Source: Cytophagaceae bacterium (GTDB taxonomy: Bacteria; Bacteroidota; Bacteroidia; Cytophagales; Flexibacteraceae). From it: a stretch of 64,000 nt of DNA. Numbering within the stretch: the first letter of the stretch is position 1; each line of letters begins with the position of its first letter. Below are positions 18,421-25,860 of this stretch, piece after piece. The notes beneath the pieces were generated by a model that saw only the letters and a program-made list of their open reading frames with translations, made no database searches and was not told the DNA's origin. A program made the translations under genes and the position numbers. The stretch spans positions 214,408 through 278,407 of the forward strand of contig JAIXYP010000005.1 in assembly GCA_027490155.1 (NCBI GenBank). Direction: 5' to 3'.

Positions 18421-18651
18421 ATGACAAACCCGCAAAAACTTGCTTCAACCCTCAAACAAGGCGAAACAGGTGTCATTGACGGATTCAGCAATGAGGGACT
18501 CTCGCTTAAGCTCTTAGAGATGGGCCTACTTCCCGGTTCCGAGATCACCTTGGTTAGGTCTGCCCCAATGGGGGACCCTCTCTATTTTCATGTAGCAGGC
18601 TACAACCTTTCGCTGCGGAAAGACGAGGCTAGCACTGTTTTGTTGCGATAG
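18421..18651 (+). CDS. feoA: FeoA ferrous iron transport accessory protein
   Basis: 76 residues from the ATG at 18421, the normal size of a FeoA SH3-like domain; the frame extends back to 18313, but those 36 residues are unlike FeoA. Typical features are GETGVIDGF at the start, then LSLKLLEMGLLPGSEITLV, and GDPLYFHVAGYNLSLRKDEA near the end. FeoA is a small cytoplasmic partner that supports FeoB. feoB follows after 57 bases on the same strand, so the two form an operon. Confidence 0.93.
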   Translation: MTNPQKLASTLKQGETGVIDGFSNEGLSLKLLEMGLLPGSEITLVRSAPMGDPLYFHVAGYNLSLRKDEASTVLLR

Positions 18652-18708
18652 GCGGACCTGCCAAATACTCCTCAGCTATACAAACTCCTAGTCACTCAGG
18701 ACCACCAA

Positions 18709-20835
18709 ATGCCCAGCAATCAACATCTTACGCTTGCCCTAGTCGGGAACCCGAACGCTGGCAAGAGTACGTTGTTCAATCTGCTTACTGGTCTACGGCA
18801 AAAGGTCGGGAACTTTCCTGGGGTTACTGTCGAAAAAAAGATTGGCACATTCAGCTTAGAAAGTGGCAAACAGTGCAAACTGATTGACCTGCCTGGCACT
18901 TACAGCCTATATCCGAAAAGTCTGGACGAGCGTGTAGTGTTTGACACCCTCTATAACTATGTCGCCCCGGACTACCCGCAATTGGTCATTGTGGTGGCAG
19001 ACGCAAGCAACCTGAAGCGCAACTTGTTGTTGTTCACCCAAGTGGCTGACCTTGGGCTTCCCGTAGTTCTGGTCCTGAACATGATCGACGTAGCAAGTCG
19101 AGCAGGCATCATGATCGATGAGCAAATCCTGAGTAAGTCATTGGGCCTACCAGTTATCAAACTCAATAGCCGGAACGGTGAAGGTGTTGGTCAGCTCAAA
19201 AAATTACTCGAAAATCCTCCAACTGCTGTTCAGCGCAAGTTGTTTGATACCACTGTGTTTGCCCCAACCCTAGTGGCGGAGGTCAAGGCTGAGTTTGACC
19301 TCAAGTCTGACTACTTGGCTTTTCATCTAGCCCAGCAATATGGTGGCATGACGACCATCACTGAGCATCAGCGGCAATGGCTAAACGATGCCACAACACG
19401 GCTAGGCTTTACTGGACAGAGTTTTCAGGCTGCCGAAACCATTGCTCGATATTCGGTTATTAGCAAGCTAGTCGCCACTGCGGTCACACTTCAGGAGCAG
19501 TCTCAAAGTCGATGGACCCATCGGCTAGACAATTACTTTGTCCACAAGTATTGGGGCTTTGCGATCTTCATGGGGATACTGTTCTTGTTGTTCCAGGCAA
19601 TCTATACATGGGCAAGCTACCCGATGGACCTGATCGACTTTGGAATGTCAGCCCTTTCTGATCTGGTCAGGGCTATATTGCCAGATGGACCAGTGGCTGA
19701 CCTGATGACCAATGGTGTCTTGGCAGGCCTTGGAGGCGTATTGGTCTTTATCCCTCAGATTGCCATCCTGTTTGCGTTTATATCAGTGCTGGAAGAAACG
19801 GGATATATGGCACGTGTGGTCTTCATCATGGACCGACTTATGCGTCGTTTTGGCCTTAATGGGAAAAGTGTATTACCGCTGATTTCGGGTGTGGCTTGCG
19901 CTGTACCTGCCATCATGAGCACTCGTGGCATTGACAACCAGCGCGACCGATTGGTGTCCATATTTGTTACTCCACTAATGTCCTGTTCTGCAAGGCTACC
20001 TGTCTTTACAGTGCTGATAGCATTGGTTGTGCCAAACGTCCATTGGTTGGGGATGTTCAACCTGCAAGGACTTGCCCTTATGGGTTTATACTTGGTTGGT
20101 TTTTTCTCGGCCCTTGTCAGTGCCAAAGTTTTGCATAGCATTTTGGTCCGGAGCAAAAAGGTGGAGCAAACCTCATTCTTCGTGCTAGAGCTGCCGCCTT
20201 ACAAAGTGCCCAAATGGAGCAACGTAGGTTATACCATCGTCAATAGTGTCAAGTCATTTGTGTTTGAGGCTGGCAAGGTAATCCTGGCCATCTCAATTGT
20301 GCTATGGGTGTTGGCTAGCTATGGACCAGGAAATAGCATGGAGGTGGCTACCAGCAAAGCACAGGCGAGTTATGTCCTTACTTCTGACTCGGCCATGAGC
20401 GAGGCAACGGTGGTGCAAGCTGCTAAGCTAGAAGCTAGCTACGCCGGTCGCCTAGGCAAATTGATTGAGCCCGCTATCCGCCCACTTGGCTTTGACTGGA
20501 AAATCGGCATTGCCCTCGTGACAAGCTTTGCAGCCCGCGAGGTTTTTATTGGTACCATGAGTACTATCTATAGCTTAGGTGACGATGCCGAGAACACCCA
20601 AGGAGTATTGGCCCGCATGCAGGCCGAGCGTGATCCTAAAACTGGTGGACCAATGTACACACCTGCTCTGGCGTTTTCGTTATTGGTTTTCTACCTATTC
20701 GCGATGCAGTGTATGAGTACCCTTGCTGTTACCTATCGTGAGACCAATAGCTGGCAATGGCCTATGGCACAGCTGATCTACATGACAGGATTGGCCTGGG
20801 TAGCAAGCTGGTTAGTTTTTATGGCCCTATCCTAG
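18709..20835 (+). CDS. feoB: FeoB ferrous iron transporter
   Basis: 708 residues. The N-terminal G domain has GNPNAGKST (13-21), DLPGTYSL (G3) and NMID (G4). It is followed by a helical linker and a polytopic membrane region with the two Gate-type segments (including SGVACAVPAIMSTRG and SFAAREVFIGTMSTIYS) and conserved Cys residues. Length fits full FeoB. It moves Fe(II) across the inner membrane, driven or gated by nucleotide hydrolysis. It is cotranscribed with feoA. Confidence 0.96.
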   Translation: MPSNQHLTLALVGNPNAGKSTLFNLLTGLRQKVGNFPGVTVEKKIGTFSLESGKQCKLIDLPGTYSLYPKSLDERVVFDTLYNYVAPDYPQLVIVVADASNLKRNLLLFTQVADLGLPVVLVLNMIDVASRAGIMIDEQILSKSLGLPVIKLNSRNGEGVGQLKKLLENPPTAVQRKLFDTTVFAPTLVAEVKAEFDLKSDYLAFHLAQQYGGMTTITEHQRQWLNDATTRLGFTGQSFQAAETIARYSVISKLVATAVTLQEQSQSRWTHRLDNYFVHKYWGFAIFMGILFLLFQAIYTWASYPMDLIDFGMSALSDLVRAILPDGPVADLMTNGVLAGLGGVLVFIPQIAILFAFISVLEETGYMARVVFIMDRLMRRFGLNGKSVLPLISGVACAVPAIMSTRGIDNQRDRLVSIFVTPLMSCSARLPVFTVLIALVVPNVHWLGMFNLQGLALMGLYLVGFFSALVSAKVLHSILVRSKKVEQTSFFVLELPPYKVPKWSNVGYTIVNSVKSFVFEAGKVILAISIVLWVLASYGPGNSMEVATSKAQASYVLTSDSAMSEATVVQAAKLEASYAGRLGKLIEPAIRPLGFDWKIGIALVTSFAAREVFIGTMSTIYSLGDDAENTQGVLARMQAERDPKTGGPMYTPALAFSLLVFYLFAMQCMSTLAVTYRETNSWQWPMAQLIYMTGLAWVASWLVFMALS

Positions 20836-20854
20836 GATTTTTGTTTTCCGTTCT

Positions 20855-20862
20855 TATCTTTG
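20855..20862 (+). promoter_or_regulatory. Probable -7 box (TATCTTTG) for tRNA-Val
   Basis: Exact TAnnTTTG match 51 bases before the tRNA and 19 bases after the feoB stop. No -33 TTTG at the canonical 19-21 base spacing. Confidence 0.5.
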
Positions 20863-20913
20863 CAGCCCGTTCCAGAAATAAGTACTTTCAAGCGCTATTT
20901 TATCTCCTAGTTT

Positions 20914-20987
20914 GACTCCTTAGCTCAGTTGGTTAGAGCGTTACCTTGACATGGTAAAGGTCGCTGGTTCGAATCCAGTAGGGGTCA
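20914..20987 (+). tRNA. tRNA-Val (anticodon GAC)
   Basis: A 74-base cloverleaf: acceptor gactcct/aggggtc, D stem gctc/gagc, anticodon stem ttacc/ggtaa with loop ttgacat giving anticodon GAC, and T arm gctgg-ttcgaat-ccagt. Discriminator A at 20987. The 3' CCA is not encoded. GAC reads GUC/GUU valine codons. Confidence 0.95.
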
Positions 20988-20995
20988 CAATCACT

Positions 20996-21028
20996 AAATC
21001 CTCGTAGTTTATACTACGGGGATTTTTT
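20996..21028 (+). terminator. Terminator of tRNA-Val
   Basis: A 12-base-pair stem (aaatcctcgtag with ctacggggattt, including one G-T pair) closes an AT-rich loop and runs into a T tract at 21023-21028. It begins 9 bases after the tRNA. Confidence 0.88.
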
Positions 21029-21116
21029 GTTTTGGTGTTGTCGCACCAAGTTTCAAGCACTGAACAATCTATTGAGGCCTTTACCCACAGATTAGTGTCG
21101 ATACTGGTTTATTATT

Positions 21117-22154
21117 TCACCATCCAGCTGTGCGACTAGCCAGCCGTTCGTATTGTTTTGGCAGCGGCTTTTGCCTGCTTTCGGCATCAACTCTGTACTG
21201 ACGCAAGACCTCGGCAGCGCCTGGTTTATCTCCCCGGTCCAGCAAGGCAGTAGCTAGGGCTAACCGTGTTGGACCCAATTTATCGGCATCAGATTGGGCA
21301 AAAGGTCCGCCGTGTTTTTGGGTACCGACCTCTACAGCCCTCTGGAGAAAAATGATGTATTGATTGGGATCAGATAAGGCATAACACTCTGCCAGGTTGC
21401 GCCACGCCCAAAATACGTTGGTGTTGGCTTGACATATGCCGTTTGCTCGTTTTATGGCCTCATCCGTTTGCCCTAGCTTTATCAGAATTTGGGTTATGTA
21501 AAATGGAGCATATTGATACCGATGATGATGGGCCACAAGTCGCTCCAACAAAATCAGGCATATTGGCAGCAATGATGCTTGGTCAGCTATTTCCTCCTGT
21601 GCTAACAATGCCCTTGCAAGGCTGATATGGGCTTCTTCGGCCAATGCCAAACCTGTGTTGCCATCGTCATGGACGGGTGGGACATAATCTTCTGGCTGCA
21701 AGTTGGCTATATCCCAGTCGATGATGAAATCTGCCAATTTTTCCCAATGGCGACCAGCAATCAGGACTTGTCCTAACCAATGACTATAGACATCGCTTGG
21801 TCGTTCAACGGGAAGGGTAGTGGTATAGGCCAAGACCTGGTCGAATGCATCAAATCGCTGAAGTTGCCCTAGCCTGATTAGCAGTTCGCCAAGTTGGTTC
21901 CATACTGATTGCCAGAATACGGCCTCATCGTCCGGCAGGCAAAGGGACTTGAGCTTTAGGTACCAATGGTCAATGCTAGGCAGATCAACCTTATAGATCG
22001 CTCGTTTTAGTTCGTCATAGAATACCCAGGCGGCAGCACGACGCAACCAAAGGTCTTGCGGGAACTCAATCAATGCCTGATGTGCTAAGGCAGCCGCCTC
22101 CGTAAGCTGGCCACTTTTGCGCATGGCCGTGATCTCTTGATAGGCTGTCTGCAT
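21117..22154 (-). CDS. TPR-like helical repeat protein
   Basis: 345 residues, almost entirely helical. The N-terminus (AYQEITAMRKSGQLTEAAALA, then HQALIEFPQDLWLRRAAAW and VFYDELKRA) has the A/G/Y/A spacing of a tetratricopeptide repeat. Further TPR-like pairs appear at about 245-275 (LIKLGQTDEAIKRAN) and near the C-terminus (ALLDRGDKPGAAEVLRQYR). No signal peptide, so cytoplasmic. TPR proteins act as interaction scaffolds; no partner is evident. The R-A-A-A-W-V-F-Y-D-E-L-K stretch recalls a TPR family (DUF7017) found in some conflict-system contexts, but that resemblance is from memory and weak. It lies after ndk and its terminator. Confidence 0.65.
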   Translation of the reverse strand: MQTAYQEITAMRKSGQLTEAAALAHQALIEFPQDLWLRRAAAWVFYDELKRAIYKVDLPSIDHWYLKLKSLCLPDDEAVFWQSVWNQLGELLIRLGQLQRFDAFDQVLAYTTTLPVERPSDVYSHWLGQVLIAGRHWEKLADFIIDWDIANLQPEDYVPPVHDDGNTGLALAEEAHISLARALLAQEEIADQASLLPICLILLERLVAHHHRYQYAPFYITQILIKLGQTDEAIKRANGICQANTNVFWAWRNLAECYALSDPNQYIIFLQRAVEVGTQKHGGPFAQSDADKLGPTRLALATALLDRGDKPGAAEVLRQYRVDAESRQKPLPKQYERLASRTAGW

Positions 22155-22201
22155 CTAGGATGTGGATTGGAGGTCTAAGAAGGTTGCTAGCTCTGCTCGT
22201 G

Positions 22202-22238
22202 AAAATAAGAAGGGTACCCTTGTTGCCAAAGGTACCCT
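22202..22238 (-). terminator. Terminator after ndk
   Basis: An 8-base-pair perfect stem (agggtacc at 22211-22218 with ggtaccct at 22231-22238) followed on the minus strand by a T-rich run at 22210-22202. It lies 34 bases past the ndk stop. Confidence 0.7.
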
Positions 22239-22272
22239 CAAATTTGGAGCGTAATCTTGCCCTTTAGCCAGA

Positions 22273-22686
22273 CTAGTATTGCTCAGTGCCAGCGAAGAAG
22301 TACGCACCTTCGATAGCAGCGTTTTCGTCGCTATCACTACCGTGGATCGCGTTGGCTTCGATGCTTTGGGCGAAGATCTTCCTGATTGTACCTTCTTCAG
22401 CTTGGGCTGGGTTAGTGGCACCGATCAACTTGCGAAAATCAGCAACAGCGTTGTCTTTCTCTAGAATGGCAGGGAAGATCAAACCGCTACTCATGTAGCT
22501 CACCAAGTCTTTGTAGAAAGGGCGCTCGGCATGAACGGCATAGAACTGACCAGCTTGCTCAGAACTGAGGCGAGTTTGTTTGAGGGCGACGATACGGAAG
22601 CCAGCCTCCTGGATCATCTTGAGGATAGCGCCTGCGTTGTTGACAGCGTCAGGCTTGATCATCGTAAAAGTGCGGTTGTTAGCCAT
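22273..22686 (-). CDS. ndk: Nucleoside diphosphate kinase
   Basis: 137 residues, the canonical Ndk length. [10 protein letters not shown] at the start binds nucleotide, and the phospho-histidine sits in the signature [12 protein letters not shown] (about residues 112-123). It transfers the gamma phosphate between nucleoside tri- and diphosphates through that His in the cytoplasm. Monocistronic: own promoter box 65 bases upstream and own terminator downstream. Confidence 0.97.
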   Translation of the reverse strand: MANNRTFTMIKPDAVNNAGAILKMIQEAGFRIVALKQTRLSSEQAGQFYAVHAERPFYKDLVSYMSSGLIFPAILEKDNAVADFRKLIGATNPAQAEEGTIRKIFAQSIEANAIHGSDSDENAAIEGAYFFAGTEQY

Positions 22687-22751
22687 GCAATTTGCTTGTT
22701 TAGTCCCTCCGGAGGGAATGTGCCATTGCTAGCATTGCTCCGTTAGGGTCA

Positions 22752-22759
22752 CAAAGTTA
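22752..22759 (-). promoter_or_regulatory. Probable -7 box (TAACTTTG) for ndk
   Basis: Exact TAnnTTTG on the minus strand, 65 bases upstream of the ndk ATG. The -33 element is not recognisable. Confidence 0.5.
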
Positions 22760-23014
22760 AGGACTATCAGTCGATTGTACAGGCCGAATACTCGATTTAA
22801 TCAGGTCAAACGTTATCGATCTTAACTAACTGGCAGGATTAATATTTGATATTAACTGTCCATTATCTCGGGGTTACTTAATATCGGCTACTGAAAATGT
22901 AGGGCTATACCTTGCTTTTATTTGGTGATTTGGCGTTATTGCGAAACCTAGTGGGTAGCCTGAACGACAGATACACGCCTGCTTTGGAGATTATTTTCTT
23001 TTGCCTAGCCAACG
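22760..23014. other. Divergent intergenic region between ndk and the START-like gene
   Basis: With the ndk leader this gap is 328 bases and AT-rich. A degenerate -7-like TTCTTTTG precedes the START-like gene at about 22995-23002. I see no RNA gene, repeat or conserved small frame in it. Confidence 0.4.
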
Positions 23015-23413
23015 ATGCCGATGTACAAATTTGTCAAGGAGTATGAGTTTAGGGCCTCGCCAAGGTTATTGTATCCTTACATCAGCACTGCTAGTGGAAT
23101 GCAGGCCTGGTTTTGTGATCAGGTTGTGGTAGATAACATCAACCACAGATACAACTTCATCTGGGACAAGACGGATCATTGGGCCAAGCTTACGATCCAG
23201 AAACTAAACAAACACACCAAGTTTGACTTTGTCCGTCATAATGATATGCAGGATGATGAGTCTTCGTATATTGAGTTCCGGCTGGACCACAATGACATGA
23301 CCCAGTCAGTCTATCTGAAGGTCATCGACAACAGCGCAATGGAGGATCACGAAGAGCTTGAGGAGCTCTGGGATGGATTGGTTCAGTCGCTTAAGGAGCA
23401 AGTTGGTGGTTGA
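23015..23413 (+). CDS. START-like (SRPBCC/AHSA1-type) domain protein
   Basis: 132 residues forming one helix-grip fold: YKFVKEYEFRASPRLLYPYI then TASGMQAWFCDQVVVDN, beta strands with YNFIWDKTDHWAKL, FRLDHNDMTQSVYLKV, and a C-terminal acidic helix EELEELWDGLVQSLKEQV. This is the small START-like family common as a single-copy gene in Bacteroidota. It is cytoplasmic with a hydrophobic cavity; the ligand is unknown. Its stop overlaps the likely start of the methyltransferase gene by 4 bases, so the two are coupled. Confidence 0.8.
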   Translation: MPMYKFVKEYEFRASPRLLYPYISTASGMQAWFCDQVVVDNINHRYNFIWDKTDHWAKLTIQKLNKHTKFDFVRHNDMQDDESSYIEFRLDHNDMTQSVYLKVIDNSAMEDHEELEELWDGLVQSLKEQVGG

Positions 23414-24300
23414 GTCTAAATACCGATGTGGCTAAGAAATGGCTACCTTTCGGATTGTGGGGTTATGTTACTCCAAGCTTGATACCATCCATTTTGCCTA
23501 ATAATTATTTTCAGTTCAAGCAGTTCAGGATAGATCAGAACCAGTCAGCCCTTAAGGTCTGTACAGATTCCTGTATTCTTGGGGCATGGTCAGCTAATAT
23601 CATCGCGGCCCGGATCCAGGATGATTCAAACCCTGGTACCGCAATCAGGACATTAGATGTTGGTACTGGCACAGGATTGTTGACCCTAATGTTGGCACAA
23701 GTACTGAGCCCAATTGCTGGAAAATCAACTCTGAAACTAGATTTCACCGCAATCGAGCTCGACCAGGCATCATATCAGGAGGCGACTGAAAACTTTGAGC
23801 GGTCAGGTTGGGCCTCGTCCATCACAGCATTACAAGTTGACGCCAGGCAGTATGAATTCCCTGAGTTGTCAGGTTCGGTTGACTTCATTGTGGCTAATCC
23901 TCCATTTTTCCAGGGATCGCTCAAAGCTGGTAACAAGGCACGGAATGCAGCCCTGCACAATGACACTTTCAGTCTTAATGACCTTGTCGAGTTCTGCAAC
24001 CGGAGCGCTAAGCCCGAAACCAATATTTTTGTCCTCTTGCCGCCAGCAGAGATGGATATCTTCCTGATGCTATTGCCAGCAGACTATGACTTATTAGAGA
24101 TGCTGTCCGTGCGAAACAGTGGCGAGGGACCTGTTTTTAGGCAATATGCCCATCTGATTCGTAACCCTAATCAGCAGCAGGATTTATTAAAGCCAGCCAT
24201 CCGGACAGAGCAGGCCATAAAACAAATGGGGTCAAAACATCCTCATCAATATTCTGACTGGTTTGCTGACCTATTGGGAGCATTTTATCTCCAGCTCTAA
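23410..24300 (+). CDS. tRNA1(Val) A37 N6-methyltransferase-like enzyme (TrmN6/YfiC family)
   Basis: Up to 296 residues. FQFKQFRIDQNQSALKVCTD (about 37-56) precedes the SAM motif DVGTGTGLLTLMLA (about 78-91), the acidic TAIELD, and the catalytic NPPF in VANPPFFQGS (about 165), the signature of N6-adenine methyltransferases. The family modifies A37 of tRNA1(Val); a tRNA-Val lies 2.4 kb upstream, though proximity is probably chance. The start is uncertain: the TTG at 23410 overlaps the previous stop and no ATG lies before the conserved FKQF block. Confidence 0.8.
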   Translation: MSLNTDVAKKWLPFGLWGYVTPSLIPSILPNNYFQFKQFRIDQNQSALKVCTDSCILGAWSANIIAARIQDDSNPGTAIRTLDVGTGTGLLTLMLAQVLSPIAGKSTLKLDFTAIELDQASYQEATENFERSGWASSITALQVDARQYEFPELSGSVDFIVANPPFFQGSLKAGNKARNAALHNDTFSLNDLVEFCNRSAKPETNIFVLLPPAEMDIFLMLLPADYDLLEMLSVRNSGEGPVFRQYAHLIRNPNQQQDLLKPAIRTEQAIKQMGSKHPHQYSDWFADLLGAFYLQL

Positions 24301-24343
24301 AGCAGGCATATAGTCGAACCTTAGTTCAGATATACCTTAGATC

Positions 24344-25006
24344 CTATCGCCAGCCTTGCTGACCTACCAAGGGTACGAAGGTGAACGCACCGTGGTCCTC
24401 TTGCTCGACTTGGCCATTCTCTAGCTTGCGGAATCGATACATCCGCTGTTGTTTTTGGTCGCCTATCGGGATAACCATTAATCCTCCTATGGTCAGCTGG
24501 TTGATCAAAAGTTGTGGGATAGTAGGTGCACCAGCCGTGACCAGAATCTTGCTAAACGGTGCATACAAGGGTATGCCTTTGGACCCATCACCAAGAAAAA
24601 GAGTAGGTTGATAGCCCATATAGTTGAGCATAACCCCCGCCTTTCGGTGTAAGACTTCGATGAATTCGATGCTGTAGGTCTTGACCCCCATTGCGCATAG
24701 GACTGCGCATTGGTACCCACTGCCTGTGCCTATTTCCAAAACCTTGTCTGTTGGTTTGAGCTCCAGCAGCTCTGTTTGTCGGGCGACGGTATAAGGTTGT
24801 GAGATCGTTTGGCCCGCATCGATCGGGAATGCCTTATCTTGATAGGCGTGCTCGACAAACCCAGGGTCAAAAAAGTAGTGTCTAGGGATAAGGTTCATGG
24901 CCTCTAGCACACGCAAATCTTGTATGCCCTTATCACGAAGCTGTAACATGAGTTGCCGGCGCATTCCCTGATGCCTATGGCTATCGATCAGCTGATTGGG
25001 GTGCAT
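24344..25006 (-). CDS. pcm: Protein-L-isoaspartate O-methyltransferase
   Basis: 220 residues. PRHYFFDPGFVEHAYQDKAFPID leads into the family signature with GQTISQPYTVARQ, then the SAM-binding VLEIGTGSGYQCAVL. Pcm methylates isoaspartyl residues in aged proteins to start their repair, in the cytoplasm. It follows lspA by 64 bases on the same strand and is probably cotranscribed. Confidence 0.94.
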   Translation of the reverse strand: MHPNQLIDSHRHQGMRRQLMLQLRDKGIQDLRVLEAMNLIPRHYFFDPGFVEHAYQDKAFPIDAGQTISQPYTVARQTELLELKPTDKVLEIGTGSGYQCAVLCAMGVKTYSIEFIEVLHRKAGVMLNYMGYQPTLFLGDGSKGIPLYAPFSKILVTAGAPTIPQLLINQLTIGGLMVIPIGDQKQQRMYRFRKLENGQVEQEDHGAFTFVPLVGQQGWR

Positions 25007-25070
25007 GACGATCTGTTTCGCTTTTTGTAGATTGGCAAGGACTTATGGCCTTGTCCTCTGATGGTAGCCC

Positions 25071-25676
25071 CTAGTCTTGAATACTTTTGACAGGCTTTGG
25101 AGCCTGAGCCATGAATTTGTTCTGGAAGATCAGGATAGTAAAAATGCCTACAAAAATGCTGGCATCTGCCACGTTAAAGATCGGCCATAACGAATACCAT
25201 TCACCTCCCATTACTGGGAACCAATTTGGTAAGTAGCCTTTCCAGAGATCGAGATAGAACATATCGATTACTTGACCATGGAACCAAGGACTAACAGCAT
25301 CAAATGGAGCATTGTTGAGCCAAATGCCGTAAAAAATTGAGTCCACCAAGTTACCTACGGCACCACCCAAAATCATCGAGAGACAAATCAGTAATCCTGT
25401 AGGGGCTTTTTGGCTGATCAGTAGGTGCAACCAATAGACGATGCCACCCATGGCCAATAGCCTAAAGCCCGTCAAGAAAAGTTTGCCATAAGCAGAGCCT
25501 AACTCTACCCCAAAGGCCATCCCTGGGTTGAGGGTATAATGTAACTTGAAGAAGTCACCTAGGACCTTGATTTCACCAAGCTCGCCCATTGGCATATTAA
25601 AATGCACCAATAGTTTGACCGACTGGTCTATTAGTATAATAAGGAGGGCTAGGCCCAGGTACTTTGCAAACTTCAT
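25071..25676 (-). CDS. lspA: Lipoprotein signal peptidase (signal peptidase II)
   Basis: 201 residues with four membrane helices (about 6-24, 70-88, 96-115 and 165-185). The two catalytic Asp residues lie in GGAVGNLVDSIFYG and FNVADASI; the Ser after the first Asp is the usual Bacteroidota variant. LspA cleaves lipoprotein signal peptides before the lipidated Cys, which the BtuG-like and DUF4920 lipoproteins in this window require. The C-terminal tail is slightly extended. Confidence 0.95.
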   Translation of the reverse strand: MKFAKYLGLALLIILIDQSVKLLVHFNMPMGELGEIKVLGDFFKLHYTLNPGMAFGVELGSAYGKLFLTGFRLLAMGGIVYWLHLLISQKAPTGLLICLSMILGGAVGNLVDSIFYGIWLNNAPFDAVSPWFHGQVIDMFYLDLWKGYLPNWFPVMGGEWYSLWPIFNVADASIFVGIFTILIFQNKFMAQAPKPVKSIQD

Positions 25677-25771
25677 CGCTGGCGTTGTGGGGGGCGCAAT
25701 TTAGGGCCAAAATGGCAACATTAGCGTCCCTAGTTCGGTTTGTGGTTTAGATATTAACCTCCTCAAGGCCC

Positions 25772-25779
25772 TATCTTTG
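25772..25779 (+). promoter_or_regulatory. Probable -7 box (TATCTTTG) for mutS2
   Basis: Exact TAnnTTTG match about 80 bases before the preferred mutS2 ATG. A degenerate TTTA sits 22 bases upstream in place of the -33 TTTG. Confidence 0.5.
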
Positions 25780-25860
25780 TGCCGAGGATGTCTCTGTGGT
25801 TGTGTATAAGCAACTGCTGTGGGCCAACATCGGCCTAGTATCCTTACCACAACAATATAC

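Noticed and set aside
20913..20988. Alternative fold of the tRNA with acceptor tgactcc/ggggtca
   Set aside because: Shifted by one base; the gactcct/aggggtc acceptor gives standard spacing to the D and T arms.
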